Assembly: GCF_017876405.1 (NCBI RefSeq)
Contig: NZ_JAGINW010000001.1
Coordinates: 1 to 64,000, forward strand
Source of the DNA: Kibdelosporangium banguiense
GTDB taxonomy: Bacteria > Actinomycetota > Actinomycetes > Mycobacteriales > Pseudonocardiaceae
Length of the DNA: 64,000 bases
Direction: 5' to 3'
The notes below the pieces were generated by a model. The model had not been told where the DNA came from. It ran no database searches and saw only the letters and a program-made list of their open reading frames with translations. Below are positions 36,440 through 45,113 of this stretch, in pieces (position 1 is the first letter of the stretch; every line of letters starts with the position of its first letter). The translations under genes were made by a program, and so were the position numbers.

Positions 36440-37405
36440 TCATCCGTGAAAGCCCTCCATGTGCGTTCGCCCGTCAAGGACCGGCGTGGCGACGGCGAAG
36501 GCGTCGGCCGTGGCGAGGTCGAAGGCGCCATGATCGCTGCCGAGTCCTTGAGCCACAAGAGCCGCGGCCGCGCAGCCGAGCACGGCAGCCTCCCGCAGTG
36601 GACGACCGAGGCCGATACCGCGCAGGAATCCGGCCGAGAACGCGTCGCCACAACCGGTGGTGTCAACCACCGTGACGGCGAACGCGGGCACAGCGATCAT
36701 CTCGTCCGCCGTCACCACCAGGGCACCGCGGGCTTCTCTCGTGACCGCGACGCAGCCGACGCCCTGGCTGAGCAGCGCGCGGGCGCCGTCCTCGAGCGTG
36801 GCGGCGCCTGTCAGCCCAAGTACCTGTTCTTCGTTGGGCAGCAAGTAATCCAGGTGCGGCAGGGCGGGCGCGAGCCACGCGAGCACGCCGGGATCGCCTG
36901 GCGCGAGCAGGTCGGCAGACGTCACGACGCCGGCCGATCTTGCCGGGGCAAGGATCTTCGCTGCATTCTCGCCGCCCATCAACTCCGGCCCGCCCAGGTG
37001 CAGGTGGGTCGCGCGGGCGATCTCGCCGTGTGGGGCGTCCTCGGGTCCGTAGGTGAGGTTCGCGCCCGGCACGTGAAAAGCAGGCCGGCTGCCGTCCGGC
37101 CTGATCGGCAGCACCGACGCCGAGGTCTGCACTCCGTCACGGCGCAGCACCAGGGAAGTGTCCACGCCGTAACCGGCGAGCATCGTCAGCAGCATGTCGC
37201 CCACCGGGTCGGCGCCGACCGCGCCCGCAGTACGGACCGTCGCGCCAAGCTTGGCCAGAGTGACCGACGTGCCCGCGGCCGTGCCCGCCGGCCCGAACCG
37301 GATCTGCTCCACCAGGACCGCGCCCTGGCCTTCCGGGATGGCCTCGACCGGCCGGACCTGCACGTCGAAAACGTGCGCACCCAGCGTGACAACCGTCTGC
37401 GTCAT
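36440..37405 (-). CDS. PfkB-family carbohydrate kinase
   Basis: A 321-residue ribokinase-like kinase starting MTQTVVTLGAHVFDV at 37405. The glycine-rich N-terminal region is GPAGTAAGTSVTLAKLGA and the catalytic signature is VVDTTGCGDAFSAGFL. The start overlaps the stop of the aldolase gene (ATGA) after AGGAGG. Together they suggest a pathway that phosphorylates a sugar and splits the phosphate. The longer frame to 37540 is not used. Confidence 0.9.
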   Translation of the reverse strand: MTQTVVTLGAHVFDVQVRPVEAIPEGQGAVLVEQIRFGPAGTAAGTSVTLAKLGATVRTAGAVGADPVGDMLLTMLAGYGVDTSLVLRRDGVQTSASVLPIRPDGSRPAFHVPGANLTYGPEDAPHGEIARATHLHLGGPELMGGENAAKILAPARSAGVVTSADLLAPGDPGVLAWLAPALPHLDYLLPNEEQVLGLTGAATLEDGARALLSQGVGCVAVTREARGALVVTADEMIAVPAFAVTVVDTTGCGDAFSAGFLRGIGLGRPLREAAVLGCAAAALVAQGLGSDHGAFDLATADAFAVATPVLDGRTHMEGFHG

Positions 37406-38061
37406 CGTTCCTCCTCGATCCGCCGGGGACGGCCGTAACCGCGCCGCACGGCTGCGGCCACGACAGCGGCCTGTTGTTCCGGATCCAGCACCCGCGGCAC
37501 ACCAAGCGTCGCGGCGCGCAAATACAAGCCGCAGGCCCACTCGAGCAGGAGGGCGTTGTCCACCGCGGCCTCCAGCGTCGAGCCGTAAGCGATCGCGCCA
37601 TGGTTGGCCAGCAGCGCCGCCGATTTACCTTCAAGCGCCGCAAGAGTCCCCACAGCCAGTTCCGCGGAACCGAACACAGCGAACGGCGCGACACGAATCG
37701 AGCCGCCCAGCGCAAGCATTTGGTAGTGCACGCAGGGAAGCTCGTCGAGCACCAGGGAAACCGCAGTGGCCTGCGGCGAGTGGGTGTGCACCACCGCACC
37801 CGCATGAAAGTCCCGGTAGATCCCCAGATGCAGCTCCAACTCCGACGTCGGAGCAAACTCCCCGGCGACCACGCCACCATCCAGATCGGCGACCGTCACC
37901 TGCTCCGGCGTGGCCCGCCCCAGCACAACCCCAGTCGCGGTAACCGCCACATGCTCGCCAACCCGGACGCTCACGTTGCCCGCCGTGCCGATCAGCAGCC
38001 CCTCACGGGCAAGACCATGACAGGCCTGGGCCACTGCCCGCCGCGCCTCGTCGGAATCCAT
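37402..38061 (-). CDS. class II aldolase/adducin family protein (fuculose-phosphate aldolase type)
   Basis: A 219-residue zinc aldolase. The zinc histidines are in VVHTHSPQA and LLANHGAI, the catalytic Glu is in TSELELH, and the phosphate-binding loop is GTAGNVSVR. It cleaves a ketose or sugar-acid phosphate into two pieces; fuculose or ribulose phosphate are typical substrates. It is the first gene of an operon with the PfkB kinase. The promoter faces a divergent TetR gene with a strong operator between them. Confidence 0.88.
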   Translation of the reverse strand: MDSDEARRAVAQACHGLAREGLLIGTAGNVSVRVGEHVAVTATGVVLGRATPEQVTVADLDGGVVAGEFAPTSELELHLGIYRDFHAGAVVHTHSPQATAVSLVLDELPCVHYQMLALGGSIRVAPFAVFGSAELAVGTLAALEGKSAALLANHGAIAYGSTLEAAVDNALLLEWACGLYLRAATLGVPRVLDPEQQAAVVAAAVRRGYGRPRRIEEER

Positions 38062-38078
38062 GGGCCGAGGCTAGAATA

Positions 38079-38105
38079 AACCTGAACCAAAGTCACGTTC
38101 AGGTT
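38079..38105. promoter_or_regulatory. TetR operator between aldolase operon and tetR
   Basis: AACCTGAAC (38079-38087) and GTTCAGGTT (38097-38105) form a perfect 9-bp dyad with a 9-bp spacer. It lies in the 55-bp gap between divergent starts, so one bound repressor could control both transcripts. Confidence 0.75.
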
Positions 38106-38116
38106 TTGGGAGCGAC

Positions 38117-38740
38117 ATGACCCTGCGCCGGGTACCGCGTCAGGCACGGTCGAAGCAGAAGCTCGCCCAGGTACTCGCGGCCGCGGACCGCCTGCTCACG
38201 GCCGAAGGCGTCGAGGCACTGACCACCACCCGTGTCGCTGCCGAGGCCGGAGTCTCCGTGGGCGCGCTCTACCAGTACCTGCCGGACCGGGACGCCATCA
38301 CTGAGGCCCTGGCCGACGTATACCTCGCCCGCCTGGAAGACCTCATGGACTCATTCGCCACCCGCGCGGCCCAGGAAACCTGGCCAGACCCAGTCGGCCT
38401 GCTCGTCGACGCCTTCGCCGGCCTCTACCGCACCGAACCCGGCTTCCGCGCCCTCTGGTTCGGCCGAGGCCTCACCGAAGCAACACAAGAAGCCGACCGC
38501 GCCCACAAGCACACAATGGTCACCGGCGTACACCGAATCCTCGTCAACCAGCACCTGCTCCCCGACGACGACTCAGCCGCAACCGCCTGTCGCACCGCAT
38601 TCCTCGCAGCCGACGCCATCATCCAGGAAGCATTCCGCACAGCCCCAACCGGCGACCCCACCCTCCTCGACAACCTCAAAACCATGCTCCGCGCCTACCT
38701 AACCCACCTGACCCCACCGCAGACAGCAACCACCTCTTGA
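38117..38740 (+). CDS. TetR-family regulator of the aldolase/kinase operon
   Basis: A 207-residue regulator with an N-terminal helix-turn-helix (ALTTTRVAAEAGVSVGALYQYLPDRDAI) and a helical ligand domain. It starts 12 bp after the dyad described at 38079-38105, following GGGAG. Its position opposite the aldolase and PfkB genes makes it their likely repressor, perhaps responding to a sugar phosphate. This is inferred from layout. Confidence 0.88.
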   Translation: MTLRRVPRQARSKQKLAQVLAAADRLLTAEGVEALTTTRVAAEAGVSVGALYQYLPDRDAITEALADVYLARLEDLMDSFATRAAQETWPDPVGLLVDAFAGLYRTEPGFRALWFGRGLTEATQEADRAHKHTMVTGVHRILVNQHLLPDDDSAATACRTAFLAADAIIQEAFRTAPTGDPTLLDNLKTMLRAYLTHLTPPQTATTS

Positions 38741-38855
38741 GCTCCAGGACGAAGCCCGCCCCAGAGAAAGCAAACGCGCCCAGCGCTGGTTCAGCACCAA
38801 CCGCACCGCAGGGGCTTGGAGGGCTCGGCCCCCCAAAATAATGACGGAGGACCCG

Positions 38856-38874
38856 GTCCGCGCTTTCCGCGGAC
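38856..38874 (-). terminator. hairpin downstream of tRNA-CAU
   Basis: A GTCCGCG/CGCGGAC stem of 7 bp with a 5-nt loop, 19 bp past the tRNA 3' end on the minus strand; a weak terminator candidate. Confidence 0.35.
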
Positions 38875-38892
38875 ACAGGTCCCCTGACGACG

Positions 38893-38966
38893 TGGGCCGG
38901 GTGGGGCTCGAACCCACGGCCAAGGGATTATGAGTCCCCTGCTCTGACCAACTGAGCTACCGGCCC
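38893..38966 (-). tRNA. tRNA with CAU anticodon (Met, or Ile2)
   Basis: A 74-nt cloverleaf with a 7-bp acceptor (GGGCCGG/CCGGCCC), D-arm AGCTCAGTTGGTCAGAGC, anticodon loop CTCATAA and T-arm GGTTCGAGCC. CCA is not encoded. The anticodon CAU fits elongator methionine or the lysidine-modified isoleucine tRNA, and sequence reading alone does not separate them. Confidence 0.9.
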
Positions 38967-38981
38967 CTGGAAACGAATGAA

Positions 38982-39007
38982 CCCCAGGTAAAGCTACCTG
39001 GGGTTTT
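38982..39007. terminator. strong hairpin between the two tRNA genes
   Basis: CCCCAGGTA (38982-38990) and TACCTGGGG (38995-39003) form a 9-bp stem with a 4-nt loop. It is followed by TTTT on the plus strand and TTCATTC on the minus strand. It probably ends the tRNA-Asn transcript or guides processing. Confidence 0.7.
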
Positions 39008-39008
39008 G

Positions 39009-39081
39009 CTCCTCCAGCTGGACTCGAACCAGCAACCCTTCGATTAACAGTCGAATGCTCTGCCAATTGAGCTATGGAGGA
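39009..39081 (-). tRNA. tRNA-Asn (GUU)
   Basis: A 73-nt cloverleaf with acceptor TCCTCCA/TGGAGGA, discriminator G, anticodon loop CTGTTAA (GUU) and T-loop GGTTCGAGTCC. CCA is not encoded. It is immediately upstream of the CAU tRNA on the same strand. Confidence 0.95.
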
Positions 39082-39215
39082 CTGCTTGGCGCCAGGCTGG
39101 GTTGTGCTTGCCTGACAGGGGGTAACTCTAGCGTACGGCCCCTGGGGCGGGCGGCAGGGGGGTCGATCCTGAGGGAAGATGGACGGACGTAGTCGAGGCA
39201 CGGGAGGCAGAGACC

Positions 39216-39404
39216 ATGAAGGTGTTCCTGGCTGGGGTTGCCATTGGCTACGTGCTGGGGGCGAAGGCGGGCCGTGAGCGGTACGACCAGATCATGCGGG
39301 CGTACCACACGCTGCTTGAGCACCCGGCTGTGCAGAGTGCGGCCGGGGTGGCCAGGGCGAAGATCGGCGAGAAGCTGGGCAAGGCCAAGCAGACTGTCAG
39401 CTGA
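39216..39404 (+). CDS. small YtxH-like protein
   Basis: A 62-residue protein, MKVFLAGVAIGYVLGAKAGRERYDQI..., with one short hydrophobic N-terminal helix and an amphipathic basic C-terminal helix. The pattern G-Y-x-L-G-A-K-A-G-R-E-R-Y is that of actinobacterial YtxH-like small proteins. The start follows GGGAGG. Its stop overlaps the convergent methyltransferase gene end by 8 bp. Confidence 0.8.
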   Translation: MKVFLAGVAIGYVLGAKAGRERYDQIMRAYHTLLEHPAVQSAAGVARAKIGEKLGKAKQTVS

Positions 39405-40152
39405 GCTGGGCGACGGCGAAGACGCGGCGGAACGGGAACCAGGTACGGCCGTCCGCCCGGCGCGGGTAGGCCTCGCGGAGTTTGGGTGCGAGGTCGGCGC
39501 GGAAGGCTGCCCATTCTTCATCCGACAGGGTGGCTTTGACCGGTCGCAGGGCTGTGCCGGTGATCCATTCGAGGACTGGGTCTTCGCCGGTCAGGACCTG
39601 TGTGTAGGTCGTTTCCCAGGTGTCGGTCGCGCAGCCGTCGAAGAGCTCCGCGTAGCCCGTTGGGGTGAGCACCGCGTCCTCGGGGCGTAGGTCGACGTCG
39701 GCGAGCCGCGATTTCCAGGCGCCGGCGGCCAGTTCGCGGACCAGACGGTGGGACGGCCCGTCGAAGTTGCCTGGGACCTGCAGGGCGATCCAGGCTCCGG
39801 AGGGCAGTTCGGTCACCCATCGGCGCAGGATCTCCGCATGGTCCGGCACCCATTGCAGGACGGCGTTGGTGACGATCACGTCTGTGTCCGGTTGTGGCCG
39901 CCAGGTCGCGACGTCACCCACATGGGCGTCGATTCCGCGGTCGCGGGCGGCTTCGACCATCTCCGGGGAGGAGTCGAAGGCTTCGAGCGCCGCGTCCGGC
40001 CAGCGGGATGCCAGGACCGTGGTGAGGTTGCCGGGACCGCAGCCCAGGTCGACCACACGACGGGGTGATTTCGCCTGGATACGGCCGATCAGCTCGTAGA
40101 ACGGCCGCGCCCGGTGATCGGCGAACGTCAGGTACTTGTCGGGATCCCACAT
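39397..40152 (-). CDS. tam: trans-aconitate 2-methyltransferase
   Basis: A 251-residue SAM-dependent methyltransferase, starting MWDPDKYLTFADHRARPFYEL at 40152 after GGAGG. It has VVDLGCGPGNLT, FDSSPEMV and NAVLQWVPDH, which together are characteristic of Tam. The enzyme esterifies trans-aconitate, an inhibitor of aconitase. The long upstream frame to 40626 is antisense to the next gene and is discarded. Confidence 0.9.
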   Translation of the reverse strand: MWDPDKYLTFADHRARPFYELIGRIQAKSPRRVVDLGCGPGNLTTVLASRWPDAALEAFDSSPEMVEAARDRGIDAHVGDVATWRPQPDTDVIVTNAVLQWVPDHAEILRRWVTELPSGAWIALQVPGNFDGPSHRLVRELAAGAWKSRLADVDLRPEDAVLTPTGYAELFDGCATDTWETTYTQVLTGEDPVLEWITGTALRPVKATLSDEEWAAFRADLAPKLREAYPRRADGRTWFPFRRVFAVAQLS

Positions 40153-40168
40153 AGCCACCTCCAGCAAA

Positions 40169-40180
40169 CCGTACGTACGG
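40169..40180. promoter_or_regulatory. 12-bp palindrome CCGTACGTACGG in divergent promoter
   Basis: A perfect palindrome 17 bp upstream of tam and about 90 bp upstream of the divergent mycothiol-dependent enzyme. Its repressor is unknown; no regulator gene is adjacent. Confidence 0.45.
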
Positions 40181-40270
40181 ATTGTATGGCTTCGACGGGC
40201 CGCGCACAACCATTCTCGAAGGGTTGCTGGTTCCGCGACGATTCCGCGGTGCCCCGGGAGTCTCACTGGC

Positions 40271-40894
40271 ATGACTGACGCACTCTGGCAGCCTGTCCAT
40301 GCCGAGCGAGCCGCCCTGGCAGCCGACCTCAAGGACCTGACCGACGAACAGTGGGCCACGACGTCGCTGTGTACCGAATTCTCGGTGCGTGAAGTTCTGG
40401 CGCACATCACCGCGGCGGCGACTCTCAATCCTGTGCGGTGGATGGTGGGAGTGATCCGTTGCCGGTTCGACTTCGACAAGCAGGTCGCCATGCGGCTGGC
40501 CGAGCACCTGGGCACGAGTCCGGCCGGGACCCTCGCAAGGTTCCGCGATGTCGTCACGAGCACGACCAAACCGCCTCTTCCGGTCGTGGCGATGCTCGGG
40601 GAGACGATCGTGCATGGAGAGGACATCCGGCGCCCCTTGGGAATTCGCCGCGACTATCCACTTGAGACGATCACGCGGCTGGCCGGGTACTACGCGAGCT
40701 CGGACATGGTCGTCCTGGCGAAGGGCCGAATCGGTGGCCTACGGCTCAAAGCGACCGACGGCCCCTTCGCGACCGGCGACGGCGCACTCGTGTCCGGCAC
40801 GACTTTGGCGCTGACAATGGCGATGACCGGCCGCAAGGCGTACTGCGACGAACTCGAAGGCGACGGAGTTCCAGTGCTACGCGACAAAGCGTGA
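40271..40894 (+). CDS. maleylpyruvate isomerase family mycothiol-dependent protein
   Basis: A 207-residue protein of the DinB/MDMPI fold. It has W-QPVHAERAALAADLKDLTDEQW, the metal-binding HITAA histidine context and GETIVHGEDIRRPLG. Members use mycothiol, the actinobacterial thiol, in isomerisation or conjugation. The length fits the single-domain members. The substrate is unknown. Confidence 0.85.
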   Translation: MTDALWQPVHAERAALAADLKDLTDEQWATTSLCTEFSVREVLAHITAAATLNPVRWMVGVIRCRFDFDKQVAMRLAEHLGTSPAGTLARFRDVVTSTTKPPLPVVAMLGETIVHGEDIRRPLGIRRDYPLETITRLAGYYASSDMVVLAKGRIGGLRLKATDGPFATGDGALVSGTTLALTMAMTGRKAYCDELEGDGVPVLRDKA

Positions 40895-40897
40895 CTG

Positions 40898-41440
40898 TCA
40901 GTCCGGCTGCTCCGAGTCCGGCGAGGCCGCCCGCAACTTCGCGGCGACTTCGGACGCGACCCGGTGCACGGCTTGCTCGTCGGTTCCCGGATCAGGCCGG
41001 ACCTGCAGTGTGATTCCGTCCTGACCAGGGATTCTGCGCTGGACGAACCACGCGCCGCCGCCCGGCAGCTCCTGGCGGTGCCGGGAGCTGATCGACTTCG
41101 TCACCCGGGTGTGCACGATGTCCGGCAGTTTGCCCACGCCGGTGAGCACGAACTTGACGGGCGGCATGTCGTTGAGGACAACGGCGTCACCGGCATGCGC
41201 CGCTTCGGTGGCCTCGATCAGCACCAAGGCACCGCCGCCCCAGGTCGCCTTGCTGATCAGGTGCCAGCCGACCCGGCGGGACCCGGGCAGCCATAGGCCG
41301 TGCGACGTCGCCACCAGGTGCCCGCCGGACTTCACCGGCGAGGACGCCAGGACGTATTCGCCTTCCTCCAGCGTGCCCTCGAAATCGTCCGGCAGATCGC
41401 CACGGCCGGTGAGCCGTCCGATCATCTTGCGAAGGCTCAC
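40898..41440 (-). CDS. conserved hypothetical protein coupled to dnaG
   Basis: A 180-residue soluble protein, not recognised as a named family. It is beta-strand-rich (EGEYVLASSPVKSGGHLVATSHGLWLP, then GWHLISKATW), which would suit a PH-like fold, with an acidic C-terminus. It overlaps the dnaG stop by 4 bp (ATGA), so the two are coupled. A link to DNA replication is only positional. Confidence 0.8.
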   Translation of the reverse strand: MSLRKMIGRLTGRGDLPDDFEGTLEEGEYVLASSPVKSGGHLVATSHGLWLPGSRRVGWHLISKATWGGGALVLIEATEAAHAGDAVVLNDMPPVKFVLTGVGKLPDIVHTRVTKSISSRHRQELPGGGAWFVQRRIPGQDGITLQVRPDPGTDEQAVHRVASEVAAKLRAASPDSEQPD

Positions 41441-43335
41441 GCTAGGCTCCCGGAAGCCTGCTCCCCCAACGCTTTGTGGTACTGCTCCATCGCCACGAGG
41501 TCACCGAACAGCGCCCGGTAGTCGTCGGCGTTCTCCAGTGGGCTCAGCCGCTGCAGCCTCGACTTGATGTCCGCGATCTGCCGCGCGACCACGCTCTTGT
41601 TCAGCGCGGCGATCAGGCTTTCCACGTAACGCAGGTCGGGCTCGGTACGGGCGTGCATGGGCTCGACGGACAACTCCGTGACCAGCGACTGGACGACCTG
41701 GTGCTTGCAGTTCTGCTTGACCGCGTCCACGAGCCCGGGGCCGGCGAGCCCGCACGACGCGCCGCCCGCCTCCTGCAGGCCTTGGTGCAGCTCGAGATAC
41801 GCGGGCTCGGTGAACGCGTCACCGGGCAGGCTGTCGAAATGTGGCCCGGCCAGGTGCGGAGCCTGCAAGGCGGCCTTGAGCGCCTCACGCTGCAGGTGCA
41901 GCTCGGGGTCGTTGGGTTTGGGCCGTCGCGGGCCTTCGACCTCGATGGCCAACGAGCCTTGGTTCTGGTTGACAGGCGGGGCCTTACGAGCGGGCGCCGC
42001 CTTGCCGTTGGAGGTCTCGCGGACCCGGCGCACCACGCTCTGGATGTCGTCCCAGCCGACCCAGCCGGCCAGCTGACGGGCGTACTCGTCCCGCAACGAC
42101 ATGTCCTTGATCTGGGCCGCCAGCGGCACGGTCCGGCGCAACGCCTGGACCCGGCCCTCAGCCGAGTCGAGGTCGTAGTCGGCGAGCTCGGCCCGGATCC
42201 AGAACTCGATCAGCCGCTGCCTGCGGGCGACCAGGTCACGTACTGCCGTATCGCCCTTGGCCTGGCGAAGTTCGCACGGATCCATGCCGTCCGGCGCGAC
42301 CGCGATGAACGTCTGTGCGGCGAACCGCTGGTCCTCGTCGAACGCCTTCATCGCGGCCTTCTTGCCGGCCTCGTCACCGTCGAAGGTGTAGATGACCTCG
42401 CCACGGAAGTACTTGTCGTCCATCAGCAGTCGTCGCAGCACCGAGATGTGCTCGGTGCCGAACGCCGTGCCACAGGACGCGACCGCGGTCGGCACACCGG
42501 ACAGGTGCATCGCCATCACGTCGGTGTAGCCCTCGACCACGACGACCTGGTGCCGCTTGGAGATCTCGCGCTTGGCCATGTCCAGGCCGAACAGCACCTG
42601 GGACTTGTGGTAGATCGGGCTGTCGCGGGTGTTGAGGTACTTGGCCTGGATCTTGTCGTCGTCGAAGATCCGGCGGGCACCGAAGCCCACGACGTCGCCG
42701 CCGAGGTCCTTGATCGGCCACAGCAGGCGCCGGTGGAACTGGTCGATCGGGCCGCGGTTGCCCTTCTTGGACAGCCCCGCCTTCTCCAGCTCCGGCAGCT
42801 CGAACCCGCGGCCGAGCAGGTGCTTTGTCAGCACGTCCCAGCCGCCGGGGGCGAACCCGCAGCCGAACATCGCCGCCGCGGCCTGGTCGAACCCGCGCTG
42901 GGCGAGAAATTCCCGGGCAGGCTGCGCCTCGGGGGTACGCAGCTGCTCGGCGTAGAACTCGGCCGCCGCACGATGGGCGTCGACAAGCCTGCTGCGGGTG
43001 CCGCGGTCACGCTGGACGCTGGTCCCGCCGCCTTCGTAGGTCAGCGTGATGCCGACCCGCTCGGCCAGCCGTTCGACGGCCTCGACAAAGCTCAGGTGAT
43101 CGATCTTGCACAGGAAGGCGATCACGTCGCCGCCCTCACCACAGCCGAAGCAGTGGAATGTGCCATGGGTCGGGCGCACGTTGAACGACGGTGTCTTCTC
43201 GTCGTGGAACGGGCACAGGCCCTTGACCGCTCCCCCACCGACCTGGCGCAAGGCCACGTACTCGCCGATCACGTCGTCGATCTGGTTGCGCTCACGCACG
43301 AGGGCGATGTCGCTCTCCCGGATCCGTCCTGCCAC
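41437..43335 (-). CDS. dnaG: DNA primase
   Basis: A 632-residue primase that makes RNA primers at the replication fork. The N-terminal zinc ribbon reads CPFHDEKTPSFNV ... FHCFGCGEGGD. The Toprim core has VVVEGYTDVMA and TFDGDEAGKKAA. A C-terminal helicase-interaction region (about residues 450-632) follows an Ala/Pro-rich linker. The start follows the usual MAGRIRESDIALVRERN. It is normal in every respect. Confidence 0.96.
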   Translation of the reverse strand: MAGRIRESDIALVRERNQIDDVIGEYVALRQVGGGAVKGLCPFHDEKTPSFNVRPTHGTFHCFGCGEGGDVIAFLCKIDHLSFVEAVERLAERVGITLTYEGGGTSVQRDRGTRSRLVDAHRAAAEFYAEQLRTPEAQPAREFLAQRGFDQAAAAMFGCGFAPGGWDVLTKHLLGRGFELPELEKAGLSKKGNRGPIDQFHRRLLWPIKDLGGDVVGFGARRIFDDDKIQAKYLNTRDSPIYHKSQVLFGLDMAKREISKRHQVVVVEGYTDVMAMHLSGVPTAVASCGTAFGTEHISVLRRLLMDDKYFRGEVIYTFDGDEAGKKAAMKAFDEDQRFAAQTFIAVAPDGMDPCELRQAKGDTAVRDLVARRQRLIEFWIRAELADYDLDSAEGRVQALRRTVPLAAQIKDMSLRDEYARQLAGWVGWDDIQSVVRRVRETSNGKAAPARKAPPVNQNQGSLAIEVEGPRRPKPNDPELHLQREALKAALQAPHLAGPHFDSLPGDAFTEPAYLELHQGLQEAGGASCGLAGPGLVDAVKQNCKHQVVQSLVTELSVEPMHARTEPDLRYVESLIAALNKSVVARQIADIKSRLQRLSPLENADDYRALFGDLVAMEQYHKALGEQASGSLA

Positions 43336-43364
43336 GAGAGCAAGTCTATGCGGTGCGGCCTAGC

Positions 43365-44300
43365 ATGGATTTCGTGACGGTCAGCCTGGACGCCCTAGCT
43401 GCGGACTTCTCGGAGTACCGGACCCATCTGCTCGGGGTTGCCTACCGGCTCACGAGCACCTTGGCCGACGCCGAGGACGCCGTCCAGGAGGCCTGGCTAC
43501 GACTGTCCACTTTGGAGGAGCCGGGGCGGGCGGAGATCCGCGACCTCAAGGCCTGGCTGACCACGGTGGTCGGCCGGATCTGCCTGGACCGGCTGCGATC
43601 CGCCGCCGTGCAACGGGAGCGCTACACCGGGTCATGGCTGCCTGAGCCGGTCGTGACGCCGTTCGGCACCCAGAATGAAGACCCGTTGGACGCCATCGTG
43701 CGTGACGACGGCGTACGGATGGCCGCGCTCGTCGTACTCGACAAACTCACGCCTGAGCAGCGCGTCGCGTTCGTGCTGCACGACGCGTTCAGCGTGCCGT
43801 TCGGTGAGATAGCCGACACCCTCGGCTGTTCGCAGGCCTCAGCGCGCCAGCACGCGTCACGCGGGCGGAAGGCCCTGGCGGACGCTGATCCCCCGCCGCG
43901 TGCGTCTCTCGAGGAGCAGCGGGGCGTTCTTGAGCGCTTCGTCGGTGCGCTGGCCACCGGCGACCTGCAGGCGGTCGTGGAGCTGTTGCATCCGGACGTC
44001 GCCCTGATCGGCGACGCGGACGGCAAGGCCCGTACGACCCGCAGGGTCATCGCGGGCCAGGACAAGGTCGGCCGTTTCATCGTCGGCCTGATGGAGCGCT
44101 ACGGCTACGTGCAGCTCGCCGAGGTCGGCGTGCCAGTGCTGGTCAACGGCGATCTTGGACTGCTGCTGCCGGACATGCCCGGCGACAAGGGGCACTTCGA
44201 CCTCACTCGCCGGGTGTCCGCGTTCGCCGTGCGGGACGGCAAGATCATCGGTGTCTACGACATCGCCAACCCGGCGAAGCTCACCCGGCTGCCGGCCTGA
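43365..44300 (+). CDS. ECF sigma factor with SnoaL-like C-terminal domain (ECF41/SigJ type)
   Basis: A 311-residue sigma factor. Region 2 reads LLGVAYRLTSTLADAEDAVQEAWLRL and region 4 reads LTPEQRVAFVLHDAFSVPFGEIADTLG...ASARQHASRGRKAL. A fused C-terminal SnoaL-like domain (about residues 185-311) containing DADGKAR takes the regulatory role of an anti-sigma factor in this group. ECF41 genes usually sit beside a carboxymuconolactone decarboxylase, oxidoreductase or epimerase; here none is adjacent. ATG 43365 or GTG 43374 is the start. Confidence 0.9.
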   Translation: MDFVTVSLDALAADFSEYRTHLLGVAYRLTSTLADAEDAVQEAWLRLSTLEEPGRAEIRDLKAWLTTVVGRICLDRLRSAAVQRERYTGSWLPEPVVTPFGTQNEDPLDAIVRDDGVRMAALVVLDKLTPEQRVAFVLHDAFSVPFGEIADTLGCSQASARQHASRGRKALADADPPPRASLEEQRGVLERFVGALATGDLQAVVELLHPDVALIGDADGKARTTRRVIAGQDKVGRFIVGLMERYGYVQLAEVGVPVLVNGDLGLLLPDMPGDKGHFDLTRRVSAFAVRDGKIIGVYDIANPAKLTRLPA

Positions 44301-45104
44301 TCACCCGTCCAGACGAGGCGCCTCCCGGGCTTGTGACAACTGCTCGCCGTGACGCCCGGCACCCGCGGCGAACCGTGCCGCGCCAGCCAGCGTGCCGTCG
44401 GCGTCGGCCAGCGACTTGTAGCCGTGCTGGAGTTCGACTGCCAGCGCGGCGCCTTCGTCCAGGCCCCACTGTTCAAGTGCGGAAAGCCGGTCCTGACGCA
44501 TGCAGGTCTGTGGAAGCCGGGCGAGTTCCGCCGCGAGCTGCTCGGCCGCGGCACGCTCCTCACCAGCCGGAACGATCCTGTTCACCAGGCCCATCTGCAG
44601 AGCTTCCTCGGCACCGACGGGGCGGCCGGTGAGGATCATGTCCATCGCCCGGCTCTGACCGATCAACCGGGGCAGCCTGATCGTGCCGCCGTCGATCAGC
44701 GGCACGCCCCAGCGCCGGCAGAACACGCCGAAGACCGCGTCCTCGGCGGCGACCCGCAGGTCACACCAGACGGCGAGCTCCAGCCCGCCGGCCACGGCGT
44801 ATCCCGACACCGCCGCGATCACCGGCTTGCCCAGGCGCATCCGGGTCGGCCCCATCGGGCCGTCGCCGTCCTCGGTGACACTGTTGCTGTCGGGCGTGCC
44901 GAGGGCCTTCAGGTCCGCACCCGCGCAGAACGTCCCGCCCTCACCCCAAAGCACCGCGACAGCGGCGTCTTCGGCGGCATCGAACTCACGGAAAGCATCC
45001 GCCAACGCTTGCGCTGTCGGTCCGTTGACCGCGTTACGCGCCTCCGGCCTCGACAACACAACCGTCCACACTGGACCCGACCGCTCGACTCGCACTGTTG
45101 GCAT
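44301..45104 (-). CDS. enoyl-CoA hydratase/isomerase family protein
   Basis: A full-length 267-residue crotonase. It has the first oxyanion motif GTFCAGADLKAL, the second VIAAVSGYAVAGGLELAVWCDLRVA, and the catalytic region RRWGVPLIDGGTIRLPRLIG, where the usual second catalytic Glu is not evident. It probably acts on an acyl-CoA; the reaction is not clear. It is co-directional with the serpin, 9 bp downstream of it. Confidence 0.88.
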   Translation of the reverse strand: MPTVRVERSGPVWTVVLSRPEARNAVNGPTAQALADAFREFDAAEDAAVAVLWGEGGTFCAGADLKALGTPDSNSVTEDGDGPMGPTRMRLGKPVIAAVSGYAVAGGLELAVWCDLRVAAEDAVFGVFCRRWGVPLIDGGTIRLPRLIGQSRAMDMILTGRPVGAEEALQMGLVNRIVPAGEERAAAEQLAAELARLPQTCMRQDRLSALEQWGLDEGAALAVELQHGYKSLADADGTLAGAARFAAGAGRHGEQLSQAREAPRLDG

Positions 45105-45113
45105 CGCGCCAGC

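Noticed and set aside
38741..38892. Phage attachment site at the tRNA genes
   Set aside because: No integrase is nearby and I saw no repeat of the tRNA 3' ends elsewhere in the window.
41476..43377. 633-residue open frame opposite dnaG
   Set aside because: Antisense shadow in high-GC coding DNA; no recognisable family.
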